64,000 bases of DNA from Ptychodera flava (Eukaryota > Hemichordata > Enteropneusta > Ptychoderidae). Positions within the stretch are counted from its first letter, which is position 1. Every line of letters begins with the position of its first letter. The translations under genes and the position numbers were made by a program. The DNA lies in NCBI RefSeq assembly GCF_041260155.1, contig NC_091929.1, positions 49,243,389 to 49,307,388 of the forward strand, written 5' to 3'. Below the pieces are notes generated by a model. The model had not been told where the DNA came from and ran no database searches. It saw only the letters and a program-made list of their open reading frames with translations. Positions 12,601 to 24,490 of the stretch are shown here, in pieces.

Positions 12601-12960
12601 TAGGGCCAGTGCTGCTAACTTTCGATGATTTTTTCATTATTTTTATTTTATAAATCAATTGCAACTTCTTATTCTACTTCCCAAAGAATGTTGAAACACC
12701 CACTATTTAGCTTGTCAACTTGGCGTATATATGTGTAAAATGCATTGTTATTGTTTACATTTGAATTCTAGTCTGGACCAGAAGTCAGTTTTCGACAATA
12801 AAAATGCAGTGTACACACGTATGGGCTGAGTATACCGGTACAAGCTGAATACTACATGCATATCAACACATTTTGGAGAGTAGAACAAGGAATTGTGCTT
12901 CACTTTCAAAATAAAAATGGTGAAAATATTATCAAAAGTTAGCATTACTGGCCCTTCAAG
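12601..12960. repeat. Palindromic MITE, full-length member of a dispersed family
   Basis: The left end reads AGGGCCAGTGCTGCTAACTTT and the right end AAAAGTTAGCATTACTGGCCCTT. The two halves are diverged reverse complements of about 175 bp that meet near 12780. Shared marks are TTCTACTTCCCAAAG-type, AGCTTGT and TTGAATTCTAGTCTGGAC motifs. Half-copies occur elsewhere in the first 19 kb. Confidence 0.75.
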
Positions 12961-13375
12961 TTTAAATGTAAAGTTACATACATGTAGCATGCAGTCATAA
13001 TATGCATTTTAGTAAAAAGCCCAGGAGATACATAGAAATATTTAAGGACTGAAACACACCTTGATTTAGAAAGGGGTTGAAAATTGGTTCAAAAACTTTT
13101 GAAAGTGACATTGAATTGAAATTTTGAAAACGTTTGTCACAGAATTAATAAATAAATGTAGTTTCATTCCAAATTAAGACATACCGGTACATGTACTTGG
13201 GACATGACAATTTTTCACCAGGATTTTTGTATGAATGTTGACTATAAAAATGTTTTGTTTGATTCAGAGTAAACCACAGTCCGGAATGTTCTTAAATAGT
13301 TGTAAACAAACCACCAAGTCCAAAAATAGGTCATTAAGGGTCCATTGTTTCATTGTATTGGTCTGCTGGCAAGAT

Positions 13376-14080
13376 GGACAAATCACTTCAAGTGTTCTCT
13401 GTAAGGCAGTATGCACCTCAAAAGTGAAAGACTTAAACTTTTGCTCAAACTTTCCTAAATGAAACTTTCAACCATCCTCTTACCAAATCAACAATAAAAC
13501 TCAAGGTCATGGTGCAAAGTGTGGAACTAGCGAAAAAATCGCCGAACATTTTGCAATATTTGAAATTCAAAATGGCCACCATCCCTGTGTTAATCTATGG
13601 GGTAAAAATTAAATTTCGGATTTTCAAAAACTAAGAGGGTGAACGTTTTTTTTTCTCCAAGAGCTTTAAAATGAGCCCCCACATGTGATAGATCAGAAAA
13701 GAATTGTAGAAATTTGAGAGTCAGATATCTGTCCCTGAGGCGCATTCTACTGTAAGGTAGCACTATAGGAACAGATATTTCAAGTCTCAAAATTTTACAA
13801 TACTTTTTTGGTCTACCACTTGTTTGGGCTCATTTTGAAGCTCTTGGAGTAAGGAAAATTTTCATCATCTCAGTTTTTCGAAAGATTAATGAGTACCCCC
13901 TTCCCAAGTAGTATTAACACATAGAAGCCATTTTGAATTTCAAAAGTCAGTAAATATTCAGTAATTTGCTTCTCTGATACCAAATTTCGCATGGTGATCC
14001 TTGATTTTCATTTCAAAGGGGAACGATTTAAAGTTTACTCATAGAAAGTTTGAAGTTTCAAGGTGCAAACTACCTTAATG
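13376..14080. repeat. Large hairpin element, arms of about 340 bp
   Basis: Two diverged inverted arms meet near 13757. Matching pairs include AATTCAAAATGGCCACC with GCCATTTTGAATTTC, and TTTTAAAATGAGCCC with GGGCTCATTTTGAAG, each followed by AGCTCTTGGAG or its complement. The outer ends share GCACCT..AAGTTTC and AAACT..AGGTGC motifs. No coding capacity. Confidence 0.7.
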
Positions 14081-16433
14081 CTAGTGTTGTCTGCAATAAA
14101 GGCAGTGTATAACTTACAAAGGCCTGTGAGATGCAACATTTTTCAGTATTTTTATCATTTACTTTACACTTCAATGTAGAACATGTAGCTATACCTGGTA
14201 CATACCTAAGGATGAGCACACATGTATTTTTAGCCATGGAATTGGACTGCTTATGTAAATTTTACTACTGTTATAAACTGGTGCAGCATTCATAAACTGC
14301 TGATGTGCAGCATGCCCTGAAGGCTATATCTGATTGGTCAATTGTCACTATTCACAGAAACTTAGGGAGTCTTTTTGTATTATTTTATGATAACGGTAAG
14401 AGTCAGCCACCCAATTGGATATCAGCTTCCAAGACGTTGCACATCAGCCTTTCATAAATATCTGCATCTATGAGATCATACAAAGACAGTATTCAAGGTG
14501 CATACACCCATTAGATTAGAATTTTCACTGACACAACCTTGGATCATCAACTTGAACACATGGAAATGAATGCCATCTGCAGTGACATTTCATCCTGTTT
14601 TCTCCTTAACATGTCGAGTATTTGAAAATAGCAGGAAAGTTGTGATTAAAGTCTTCTCAATTTCTTACCAGTTCAGTTGCAAATTAACATTATCATGACA
14701 TAGTTTAAGCAAACATCATAATTTTTTGTGGAATTAGAAAAATATCTTAGAATGTTTGTCAACAATTTTCATTAACTTTGAGATCTTGGCCCTTTAAGAC
14801 CCAAGTAACTGTAACTTAGGAATATTTTTATCGGTAGTTTTGTTTGATGAAATACACTTTCAAGGTGTACTTGTTGAAGCATCTTGAAATTTCCAGTATT
14901 TGCTTGTCAACAAACACAGTGGATTTTTCATGTTTTAGGTCCATTGGTATATTTATAGTGTCTTGGCAGAAATTCAATCATCAACAATACAAATGAAACC
15001 ACAGTCTCTATGACAGTAGGGCATTCACTGTGTACCTAATCTAACCTGACTGGGAATGCAACCATCTGATATAGGCTCATTGTTGACAAGCTGAATACTA
15101 GGTATTTCAATCATGAAGGAAGAAAATCAAGAAACTTTTATTGACATACAGAATAAAATGTCAGGAACAAAATGTTCAAATTTCACAGGCTTTGAATGTC
15201 AACTACTGTAGTGGAATAAATATTGTGTTTTGATCAATTCAGTGTGTTGACACTTAATTGTTTGCAACCCAAATCACACAATAAACTGTCTGGTGGACTG
15301 TAACACAATCCATTCAATATGGCCTCTGGTTAATTTATCAGGATTAACATAATGGCTGTTAATTGTAAGCATTATTCTGTGATATTCTGCAGCACGTGTC
15401 TGCAGCAAAATATGATAGTACGGTACAATAATAGCTGAGTGTCAAGTTACATTGACTGTCTGTGTAAAACTGTGTGTATATGTAGTTCAGTAGAAATAGG
15501 TGTGGATACATGGACGGTGCTCACATGAACAAAGGTTTTACAATTGATTTTGATGAAAATCCCAATGTGAATACAATGTACTTGACACAAGGCTGGAATA
15601 GTACATCGCTAAACAAATTTTTAAAATATGTTTTCCTGTGAAAAATAAAATCAGTGACAAATTTTTCATTAAAAGTATGTTTTGATTTGAATCAATTATT
15701 TGTTTGTTGTGTCTACCGGATATTAAACATTTTTATATACTTTCTAAAAGATGATGGTACATCTGTTACGTCAGCTCCTGTACACAGCAGTGACAAAATG
15801 CAGTATTTGCTGTATCATAGCAGTAACGTAGTTAAAATGGTCACAAATTCAACAATGATCTGAATCCAATGAAAAGTAAACACTTTGGTGATAAGAACTC
15901 CTCAGGAAAACAGATGCTATATTAAGGGATGTGTTAAAGGTGTTATAAATAGACAACTTCTGTCTGGTTTCAGCTTTAAGTTTTGAACAGACAAGACATT
16001 CAATCGGTCTGGGGTTTTTATCCAGTTTTGCCCAAAAGTGCTATGTGTTGTAGCGATAGCAAGGTGTTTTTGTACAAAATCCATGTGATGAGTGATTCCG
16101 TTTTTATAACTATTGATAATGTCTAAAATAAATATTCTTCAGAAAGTTTTAAATTACAAGACCAAATTACAGATGTTGTGGACATCAAGTCAGGAGAATG
16201 CCAGTGAACTTCCAAGTAACTTAACCTTTATTTCCGTGGCTGTAAAGTCTGTAATTAAAGGGAGGGGTAGCCGGAACTTTGCTCAAAGGTTGCCAGGGAC
16301 CTGTACGACCAATGTAACCACTGTATCTAGGGTACGTTGGCGATTGATGAAAGTTAAAATATGTTTGTTAAATGAATATTGTAAAATTTAAATGTTGATG
16401 AGATGCATCTAGATATCATGCATGAAATACATT

Positions 16434-17059
16434 ACACCTCGATTTCTGTTCTGTTATATGGAATCCATGGCAAAAGAACCTAGTTGATAAAGTTGAACAT
16501 GTTCAAAAGAAATTTATCAGATACTTATGCTTTAAACAAAACATACCTTACTGTTCTTCAGAGTATAGAAAATTATGCACATTTTTCAAACTACCTCCCC
16601 TTTTTAATCGTAGAAAAGTTTCTGATCTCTGTTTTTTATACAAATGTATTCATTCTGTGGTTAACAGTTCTTATTTAACACAAATCCCACTGAATGTTCA
16701 ACGAACTTTAAGGTTTAACTGTCCATTTCGGGTACCAGCAACCAGAATTAATGTTCGCAAGTACTCTTTCATTCCACGTGCTCTGTCCACTTTTAACGAA
16801 ATTGCAAAATATAATCCAAATATTGATATTTTTGACAGATTTAGTCTTTTTAAAAATAGTGTAAAGAATTATTTTTATACATGATCTCGTTTGTGAATCG
16901 CAATTGTCTGTTTTTATTGTATATATTGTTTTTATTGTTTATTTTGTGTGATTGTGCTTGTATTTCTTTTTATGTCGAGCGGAGCCTGTAATTGGGATTT
17001 TATTCCTGTTGGTCTTCTGAATAAAAAAATAAAAAAATAAAAAAATAAATAAATAAATA
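16434..17059 (+). mobile_element. 5'-truncated LINE, 3' end of ORF2
   Basis: The reading frame starting at the left junction gives LDFCSVIWNP, the typical motif near the end of Jockey/CR1-type reverse transcriptases. It continues through VEHVQKKFIRYLCF and RKYSFIPRALSTFNEI to a TGA at 16882. An AT-rich 3' UTR and an AATAAAAAAATAAA-type tail follow. A 9-bp target duplication, AAATACATT, flanks it at 16425-16433 and 17060-17068. The frame is open to the stop, but the copy lacks all catalytic domains. It lies sense in the GSKIP intron, 360 bp before exon 2. Confidence 0.88.
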
Positions 17060-17416
17060 AAATACATTGTTTGTAAACAAGAAAGTTACATACACGCAGT
17101 TCTGATGACCTTTCCCTTTAACCATATCAAATTACTGGTACAGAAACCATCAATTTGCTGAATAGAAAGTTAAGATTTACAATTGTATGAAAGATTCACT
17201 CTCCCAAATGTATAGATAGTACCGTAGTTTTGGTAACAATGAAGTCATATTCTATACAGTATTAATGGAACATGAGTCATTATATTCATTACAGAAAAAT
17301 ACAAATGGTCTCTCAGTTTGAAAACAGCTAGCTTTGATTTTATACAATAATTCATGTAACTTCAGCAAGTTTCTCTTTATTTAATTTACCATCCCTTATT
17401 GTTGTTATTTTCACAG

Positions 17417-17599
17417 GTGGTTGGAAGAAGTTTCAATGAGAATGGAGACACTTCAAACAATGAGTATTTTGAAACCATATATGCCTTGTTGGATCAAGTC
17501 AGCCCGGGGTATCGGCTGTCCTTTGGAGAAGCCCTAGTGGATAAACTTGCCATGCTACAACAGCAAACAGAGAATAAAGAAGACGAAGAGTTGAAATGA
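17417..17599 (+). CDS. GSKIP: GSKIP, exon 2 (C-terminal, GSK3-binding part)
   Basis: Encodes residues 65-124 and the TGA stop. The acceptor is a pyrimidine-rich TTGTTATTTTCACAG ending at 17416. The exon holds the most conserved part of the family: TIYALLDQVSPGY matches human TVYSLLDTLSPAY, and FGEALVDKLAMLQ matches FGNALLQRLEALK. In human GSKIP this final helix is the GSK3-beta-interacting segment, and its spaced leucines are kept here. The tail ends in an acidic/basic run instead of the human DGQS. The single phase-0 intron is 11,174 bp. The frame is intact, so the gene is probably functional. Confidence 0.95.
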   Translation: MVGRSFNENGDTSNNEYFETIYALLDQVSPGYRLSFGEALVDKLAMLQQQTENKEDEELK

Positions 17600-17971
17600 A
17601 AATAGCTTGGTTGCCATGGCTATCACCATTCGCGGCTGAAATCCATTCATCCCACGGCCTTTGGAACAACTCTATAGTTTTCAGTCTTACACTGGACTGA
17701 TTGCTAAAAATCGGAATGAATGGATTGTCGTAACTTGTACGACAAGAGGACTCGCAAAAATGGAACGTTTTCTACCTTTGAAATATCAAGTGCAATACAA
17801 GATTCCTCTCGTCTGTGGTCTAGTCTGCCCATCTTCAGGGGTTATACCACCCCTAAAAAGCATTTTACAATGGGAAGTTCCCATTGTAGTCAGGCAATTC
17901 CACAGGGAAATGGCAGTAGGAGCATCTATTTTATTAAGTGTTTTTGTAGCTGATTTTGCAAGGAACTTTAT

Positions 17972-18029
17972 TATGTAAAGTGCACACATTTTATACATAT
18001 TATGTAAAGTGCACACATTTTATACATAT
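17972..18029. repeat. 29-bp tandem duplication
   Basis: TATGTAAAGTGCACACATTT and the following nine bases are repeated exactly at 17972-18000 and 18001-18029, in the GSKIP 3' flank. Confidence 0.9.
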
Positions 18030-18372
18030 TTACAATAGCATATATCTCCTGTAAAACTTTTTGCACCAATTTCCTGATGAAGCTAAGAGCTCAAAAATAA
18101 TGTGACTGGACCAAAGTTTGGATGATTGAGACACGAAACACGTCTGTTAAAGGCAAGCAGCTGTAACTTTCGATGATTTTTTCACTATTTTTGTTTTGTA
18201 TGTCAACAGCAAGTTATAGTTCTGCCCCCAAGCTTAGCTTGTCACCACAGCATGTATATGTGTTCAGTGCACTGTTATCTTTTTGCATTTCAATTTAAGT
18301 CCGGACTAAAATTCACTAGTCAACGATAACAATGCAGTCTACCGATGTGCAGGCTGAGTTGAAAAGCTGACT

Positions 18373-18593
18373 ACTTTGGAATGCCAAAGTCTATTTTTGT
18401 CCCCTACATAAAATAAACTCCTTACCATTTTTCTCAGATTTTTGCCAAAATTTTGAGAAAAAAACTGTAGCCAATGAAATGTGATGTCCATTCGGTCCAA
18501 AATTATCAAAAAATTACAGAAAAATTCATAAAAATTGGTTAAATTTTGCACTAAAATTTTGGCGGGAGAAAGCTACAGCGCTCAAAGGGTTAA
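18373..18593. repeat. MITE-like repeat, copy 2
   Basis: A diverged second copy of the 9954-10180 repeat in the same orientation, ending in CTCAAAGGGTTAA. It follows directly on a half-copy of the 12601-12960 palindromic family (about 18150-18370). Confidence 0.7.
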
Positions 18594-21500
18594 TATGCTT
18601 TGGGAAGTATGACAGGAACTGCTGTTGACATGTTAAACAAAATATGAAAAATTCATCGAAATTTGAAGTTGCAAAGGTTACCCAACTTATAAAGTTTGGT
18701 AGGTTAATTTACCCAACTTCCAAAATCCATTGATCACAGTCTTATTGGTACTGTAATCTTGATTTTCATTAATAGAAATATAGAGATAAAATATGAAGAT
18801 AATATACACAATGAAAGCACTGTTTGTATTTATTTCCCCGGTTTGTGCTTCCTTTCCCAGTTTGTGCTTCCTGTGTCTAGGATAGTTGGCCTAGGGACAG
18901 ATTTCTCTCAAAGTCTTACAAAACTTGTCTGGTTTGCAGCTTGAGTCCTTTTGGAAGCTGAAAGACAATTAACTTTTTGCTCACTTGTGTCAGTGTTGGC
19001 TTGTTTTCACTCTCAGTACAATGTACAGAGAATACAGCAATTTGGAATTTCACATATTACCATTTGTAATGCCAGTTTGCTTCTCTTAATATCCTACAAT
19101 CTATTCTATGGCCTCTTCATGTTTATTTGTTATCATGGGAGAAAACAGTTTTGAGCTGTGCTCCAGCAAATGATTTAAGTGTAAAACATTTGAGGATATC
19201 CACCCTAGGGTCACACCCAGGAAGATTTCCCATGAAGTGTGTAAATTAATAGTTTGTGGAATTCAGTTTATTGCTGTTAAATATCCTAGTGTAGCAAAAC
19301 CGGCAGTACTGTTGGCATAGCATAATCACACTCAGCTGTTTTTATTATCTCTTGTTTGTGCAAAAATTCTGAAAGAATGCAGCTAATCTGGAGTGTAACA
19401 CCAGTGTCAGGCCGTAACATAGAACCATTTGGTAAAACCACTTTACAAGATATGCATACAAAACCATACAAAGACATTCAATCTGGAGAGGCCATAAATT
19501 GTGTGTAGTTCATTGTTGGAACCTTTTTACAAGCTTAGAGCTGCCACATTAACCATTGCTTGACTCACTGTAAACACTATTCATACAACACTAACTTTTG
19601 TCAAGGGAAATTTGTCTAGGAGCTATTCACAACAAAGGTTTGGCGATCCAGTCATTACATCACAGCGATGTGGGTCAGTGGGGACCAGCGTCTGAAGAGG
19701 TCTGAGTTTAAAGGTCATCAGGGTGCTTTATGGCTTAATGTCATGAATTGGTCAGTGTAGATATGGGTCATTCTCCCCAGGGGGTGGGGGGTGGGGGGTA
19801 AATCATGATGATTGCAGCTGAGATATTTTGGAATTACATATCAATTTAAGGTTTTGGAGTGCAAGTTTCTATATTCATGTAGAGCTTTCAGTCTCGCTTT
19901 TCAACACATTTTGCAACATTTTTATTTTCTTACCAGCAAAATATAGGACTGACTCCATTTGAAAGTCCTTGTGGATGGCTTACCTGACAGTTTTATTGTT
20001 GTGAAATAAGAATAAAGTCTTGTTCCCTGCCTCATTGCTGCACTGGCTAAATTGTGCTGACGGAAAATGTCAGATATGCGCTGTTCTATCCATGACAGTC
20101 ATTGAACATCTTTAATAAGAAGTGTGATAGGCAATATGCATCCAAGATGCATAGATGGAAGTGTTTATTGATGATGTCAAAACATGCTCAAGCATCCATC
20201 AACTGTTGATGGAGCATTCAGTACGGTGACAAGGATAGAAGTGGGCTTTCAACCAGACAAGCCAAGCACCATGCTGATCTTGTGAGAGATTCAAACCAAT
20301 GCAGATTTAAACTTGATGAAATAGTTGCCTGATACTAGATACCTTTCCATGAGCATGGCATAGCCAGCTGCAAAAAGGGTGCAGGGACCCAGAATATAAG
20401 GAGTAGAACAGACTTGTCTCTTGAGGGCGCTGTCAGCAGTACAAATGGAGTGACCAAATTTTGCATTTGTATTGAACAGAGCAATAACTGATGTTAATAC
20501 TTTTGGAAAAAAATAATTGTTGCGATAATAAAATGTTTGACTGTTACTATGAGTAAAAGAAGATTACTATTCCTTTCTAAATTTCTCTTCATTTTGCAGA
20601 AACTTGTCAAACCTAAAAAAACATGGAACTGTCCAGTTATTAAATGGTGGTTGTACAATTTAAGACAAAACTTGCATTCCAATATATCCAGAATAACAGT
20701 ACTTAGCGCCCAAATTTCTAAGATACAGATTTTGAGTCAATTAACTAGATAGTTCAAGCCTGATAGTTCAGGGGCTTGTGAATAACTCATTAAAAGATAA
20801 TAAAGAATAATACTATTGTACCTAGTTTAGTTTATGAGCCTTTCATTAGCTCACATTTGGTGTGAGTGTGTGTATAATACCAAAGAGAGCTTATATGGTA
20901 GGTCAGTGGCATCTCTATGTATGTAATGTATGTATATGTGGATTATGCTCTGCCAACATCAAAAACTCCTTCTATGGTAGGTCGGTGGCATCTCTATGTC
21001 TGTATGTACCGGTATGTATTATGTACTCTATGTATGTTTGCCCACGTCAATGTATTTCAAAATGACACTGCGCATAAAATGGTAATCCTTCAAAAGTGTT
21101 GGCAAGGAAAAAGTGACTGCCTCATTTTCATGTGCAATAAACAGTGACCCTCCCCTACATGACAAAGTCACTATCATTAATAAAGAACTTTTCTCTTGCG
21201 ACCTTCTCGATATTAACTTTGAAATTGACCTGATTTTCATAAAAATTGATCAACCACAATTCTTTACACCAACTTTGTAGACCTTATGGCCAAGTTGCTA
21301 TGTTGCAATTATCAAGGTCTTCAACTATGTAAAGGTTTGAAGATTTTTGAAGCATTAATTAATTTTCTGTGACCATTGATCTGCTCTGCAGCCCTGCAGC
21401 TAAGCTATGGCAATATTTTATCCTTATATCATCCTGGTACATCATTGATTATATAAAATCATAGCCTAGCCAATAGAGCTAGAGTTCAGATTTTGGTGGA

Positions 21501-21656
21501 TAGGGATGATTGTTCAAGCAAAGATTTCTGTGAAATGTCATGTGATGAGAATGACCTTTGACCTCAAGTTTCTTTGGGTGCATATTGCCATTTGGCATTT
21601 TTTGTGGATCCAAAGTGCTTCTTAGTGTTTTTGCTTCCTCCATGAAATATTTGCTG

Positions 21657-22174
21657 AAAGGGGAAGTTCATCAAGGCAGATTTTTACATATCTGCTAGGT
21701 TTTTGTCACATTAACAGAAAAGCCATCTTCACCAATTACAACTTGTGCAAAGTTTTATAAAAGGATAAAAATAGTGGCAGAAGTTGCATTTTAGGGCGTC
21801 ATCAACTTAATGTATTTTGAATCATGGGGAAAAAGTGCCACACTTGGCACTTTCATCACTTGGTATGGTAGTCTACAGGGACCATCTTCTGATGGGTATA
21901 GAATTGTCCACTCACGGTCACACCAGGCAGTGCGTTTTTGCAGAGCATAAACAATAGTAATGAAAATACACGTGATAAAAGTGCCAAGATTGACACTCTT
22001 TTCTCATGATTCAAAATACGCTGAGTTGATGAAGCCCTAAACTGTAACTTCCGCCACTATTTTTATCCATTTTTGTAAAATATTGTGCAATGAATGGAGA
22101 AAATGGCCTTTCCATAATAAGGGACCCAAAAACTAGCATATAATATAAATCAGCCTTGGTGAACTTCCACTTTA
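21657..22174. mobile_element. MITE of about 0.5 kb with inverted ends
   Basis: The left end AAAGGGGAAGTTCATCAAGG mirrors the right end, which reads back as AAAGTGGAAGTTCACCAAGG. Internal arms (about 21750-21865 and 21974-22090) are also inverted and share TAAAAATAGTGGC and CAAAATAC motifs. No coding capacity. Confidence 0.75.
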
Positions 22175-24190
22175 AGTTGGTCCACTATCAAAAATAACAG
22201 AACGTTTGTTTCCATGATCACATTTCCCTACAATGATACATACTAGTTACGGGTTGGTATAGGTCATTTAAGGTTGAAGGCTAAAATATTGGCTCCAAAA
22301 CACAACATTATGGGATACCAAGTTTGAACAAATGATTGTATTCTAAATTGCAAAGCTATCAGACAAGCAGTTTTTGAGAAAAAGACCACCAAAATTGGTA
22401 ACATGGGGTTTGGAGGGCACTGACGACCTTTCACCTCCTCAGTGTTAATTATTTGATATGAATGTGAGAACTGTATAATGGCAAAAGATGAAATAGTTTG
22501 GACATAAATGAAAATTATTTGAACTAGTTGGTTTCTGCTCCAGCATAATAAACACTAAATGAGATTGTCAGGAGCTGGAATACATAAATTCAAGTGTGGA
22601 ATCTAAGTATTATCAACCTTTGATATGTGTGAAGGTGAAGAAAGATATGGGACTAAATAGAAAGAAAGTATCTAAAATGGAAAATGGTGAACTTATATAA
22701 CGCTTATCGGTAAATATCATTGATACAAAAGGGAGAAAAATCTGGCCACAAACTATTGCACCATAATGGACAATGGCTGATCTAAACCAAATCTCTGTCC
22801 CCTATCTAGACTGAAGATACCATAGATGCGCACATAATAAAAATTGGTGTTTGACTTAAGTATAGGTGTTGTTTTCAACTGTAATTGTCCATCACATAGA
22901 AAATAAATTTGGGCCATTGTCTAAAAAACATTTGCTTTGTTCACACACACATCACATGCACTTTATCATATGTCTGGAGTATTCAGTAGTCCACAGTATA
23001 TGTTCAATGAAAAAAGTTTATTCAATTGTGTGGAGAGACTGTAAGTCAACAGTGCATTTTAATCTATGAGACTAAATATAGGGTCTAAGTAATCTTACCC
23101 TCTTCAAGTTTGTTCCATACTCTCGTCAAATTTAATTTGAATTATGCAAAGAACTACATACAATATGGTAAAAATCAAACTTAATATCATAAAAATGAAT
23201 AAAATGATATGGAAATGTTGTGTGACGAGAGACTGTAAGTCAACAGTGCATTTTAATCTATGAGACTAAATATAGGGTCTAAGTAATCTTACCCTCTTCA
23301 AGTGTGAAAACCAGTATATCAGCAAAAAACAAATTTAATATGAATTACGCAAAGAACTACTTACAATATAGTGAAAAACAAACTAAATATCATAAAAATG
23401 AATAAAATATTTATGAGTAGCTATTCATAAAAGTCATACAATATAGCTTTCATACTTGTCCCCTGTAGAAATTTTAAGATAACTTTCTCGTTAACTGTAC
23501 ATGCTGGCTTTGGCAGCATAAACATCATGATACTAAAATGATTTGATATAATACTGAGTGACTTGCGCATATGCAGTCGATGTATTCATAATATGAGAAT
23601 CCACTTTCAAGCATTGTGATGTTGACACTGACAGGCATGCTGTCTGACCAGCTGTTTTGAAGGAAAAAAATTGACCAAATGTGAAAAAACAGCTGAACAG
23701 CTGAAAAACAGCTGAACTAATGCTGTCTGACCTGAACTCATAGAGATTTTTCACAAAACATGACAAAAAAATTCCTTAAAATTACAAATTTCATCAAAAT
23801 GAGGATAAATCTCAATAAGGTCCTCCCTGCTGACCAGTACACCAAAAGTCAAAGCAATTTTGAAAAAGATTTTAAAATAGTTTTGACAGAAATACCCAAA
23901 ATTACAAAATTTTCCAAACTCATACTGGTATGCTGCAAAATTACAAAGTTTGTCATAATCATATGATGCATCTACACACCAAATATCATGTCTGTAAGTA
24001 CGGTATGCTGTTTTTCAAAATATTTGAGTGAACAGACATCCTTTCAAATGGACAAAGATAGGAAGATACATACAAACACACACATACATACCTACCTTGA
24101 CACACAAGTCATTGACAATGACACAGTCCCTACTTGTTAATGGGTACTTTAATTACACATCCTCAGAGAGGAAAGAGTCGTCTTCATTAA

Positions 24191-24375
24191 AGGTATACAG
24201 TCTCCGGTAATCTAAATATACCCATATATGGTCAAAGGGGCGTTAATTGGAATTCAAAATGCCCATGTGAGGGCGCTGTTTTTAAAAAGCGGCCACCCGC
24301 TTAAAATCTGTGATTGGTTAGATTTTCTCTTTCCATGGTAACTGTGGCAAAATTGGAACAGGTGACAGTATACAT
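24191..24375. mobile_element. 185-bp TTAA-type MITE, proven by an empty site
   Basis: Bounded by TTAA at 24187-24190 and 24376-24379. The ends AGGTATACAGTCTCC and ATGTATACTGTCACC (right end read back) are inverted repeats. Copy B of the duplication has one TTAA and no insert at the matching place (near 56468), so this is an insertion into copy A. TTAA targets are typical of piggyBac- and Kolobok-type MITEs. Confidence 0.85.
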
Positions 24376-24490
24376 TTAATTAGGTCTGTGATTAAAAATA
24401 TGTTTCAAATAAGGATATCAATACTATAATAAGATAATGATGACTGAATGACCAGATAATCATATTTCAATGAGTTTTTATCAATATTAC

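Larger units (their letters stand above)
6243..17416 (+). other. GSKIP intron 1 (11.2 kb)
   Basis: Bounded by GTGAGT and TTTTCACAG. No internal coding exon is convincing. It holds the hairpins, MITEs, spaced repeats and LINE listed separately, plus half-copies of a palindromic repeat family around 7790-7960, 8630-8820, 11640-11830 and 14780-15180. Stretches 6700-7780, 8830-9950 and 15200-16100 show nothing beyond AT-rich unique-looking sequence. Confidence 0.85.
17600..22837. other. GSKIP 3' flank and intergenic DNA
   Basis: Begins with the GSKIP 3' UTR; the polyadenylation site is not identified. A 105-codon frame at 17661-17978 resembles no known protein and is probably untranslated. The rest holds a 29-bp duplication, two MITE-like repeats, a G-run near 19784 and a twice-repeated TATGGTAGGTC segment (about 20893 and 20973). 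No other gene is supported. Confidence 0.5.

Noticed and set aside
16113-16391. 92-codon frame in the GSKIP intron
   Set aside because: No recognisable domain, and not joined in phase to either exon with convincing splice sites.
17661-17978. 105-codon frame just after the GSKIP stop
   Set aside because: Lies in the 3' flank, has no recognisable motif, and overlaps another frame.
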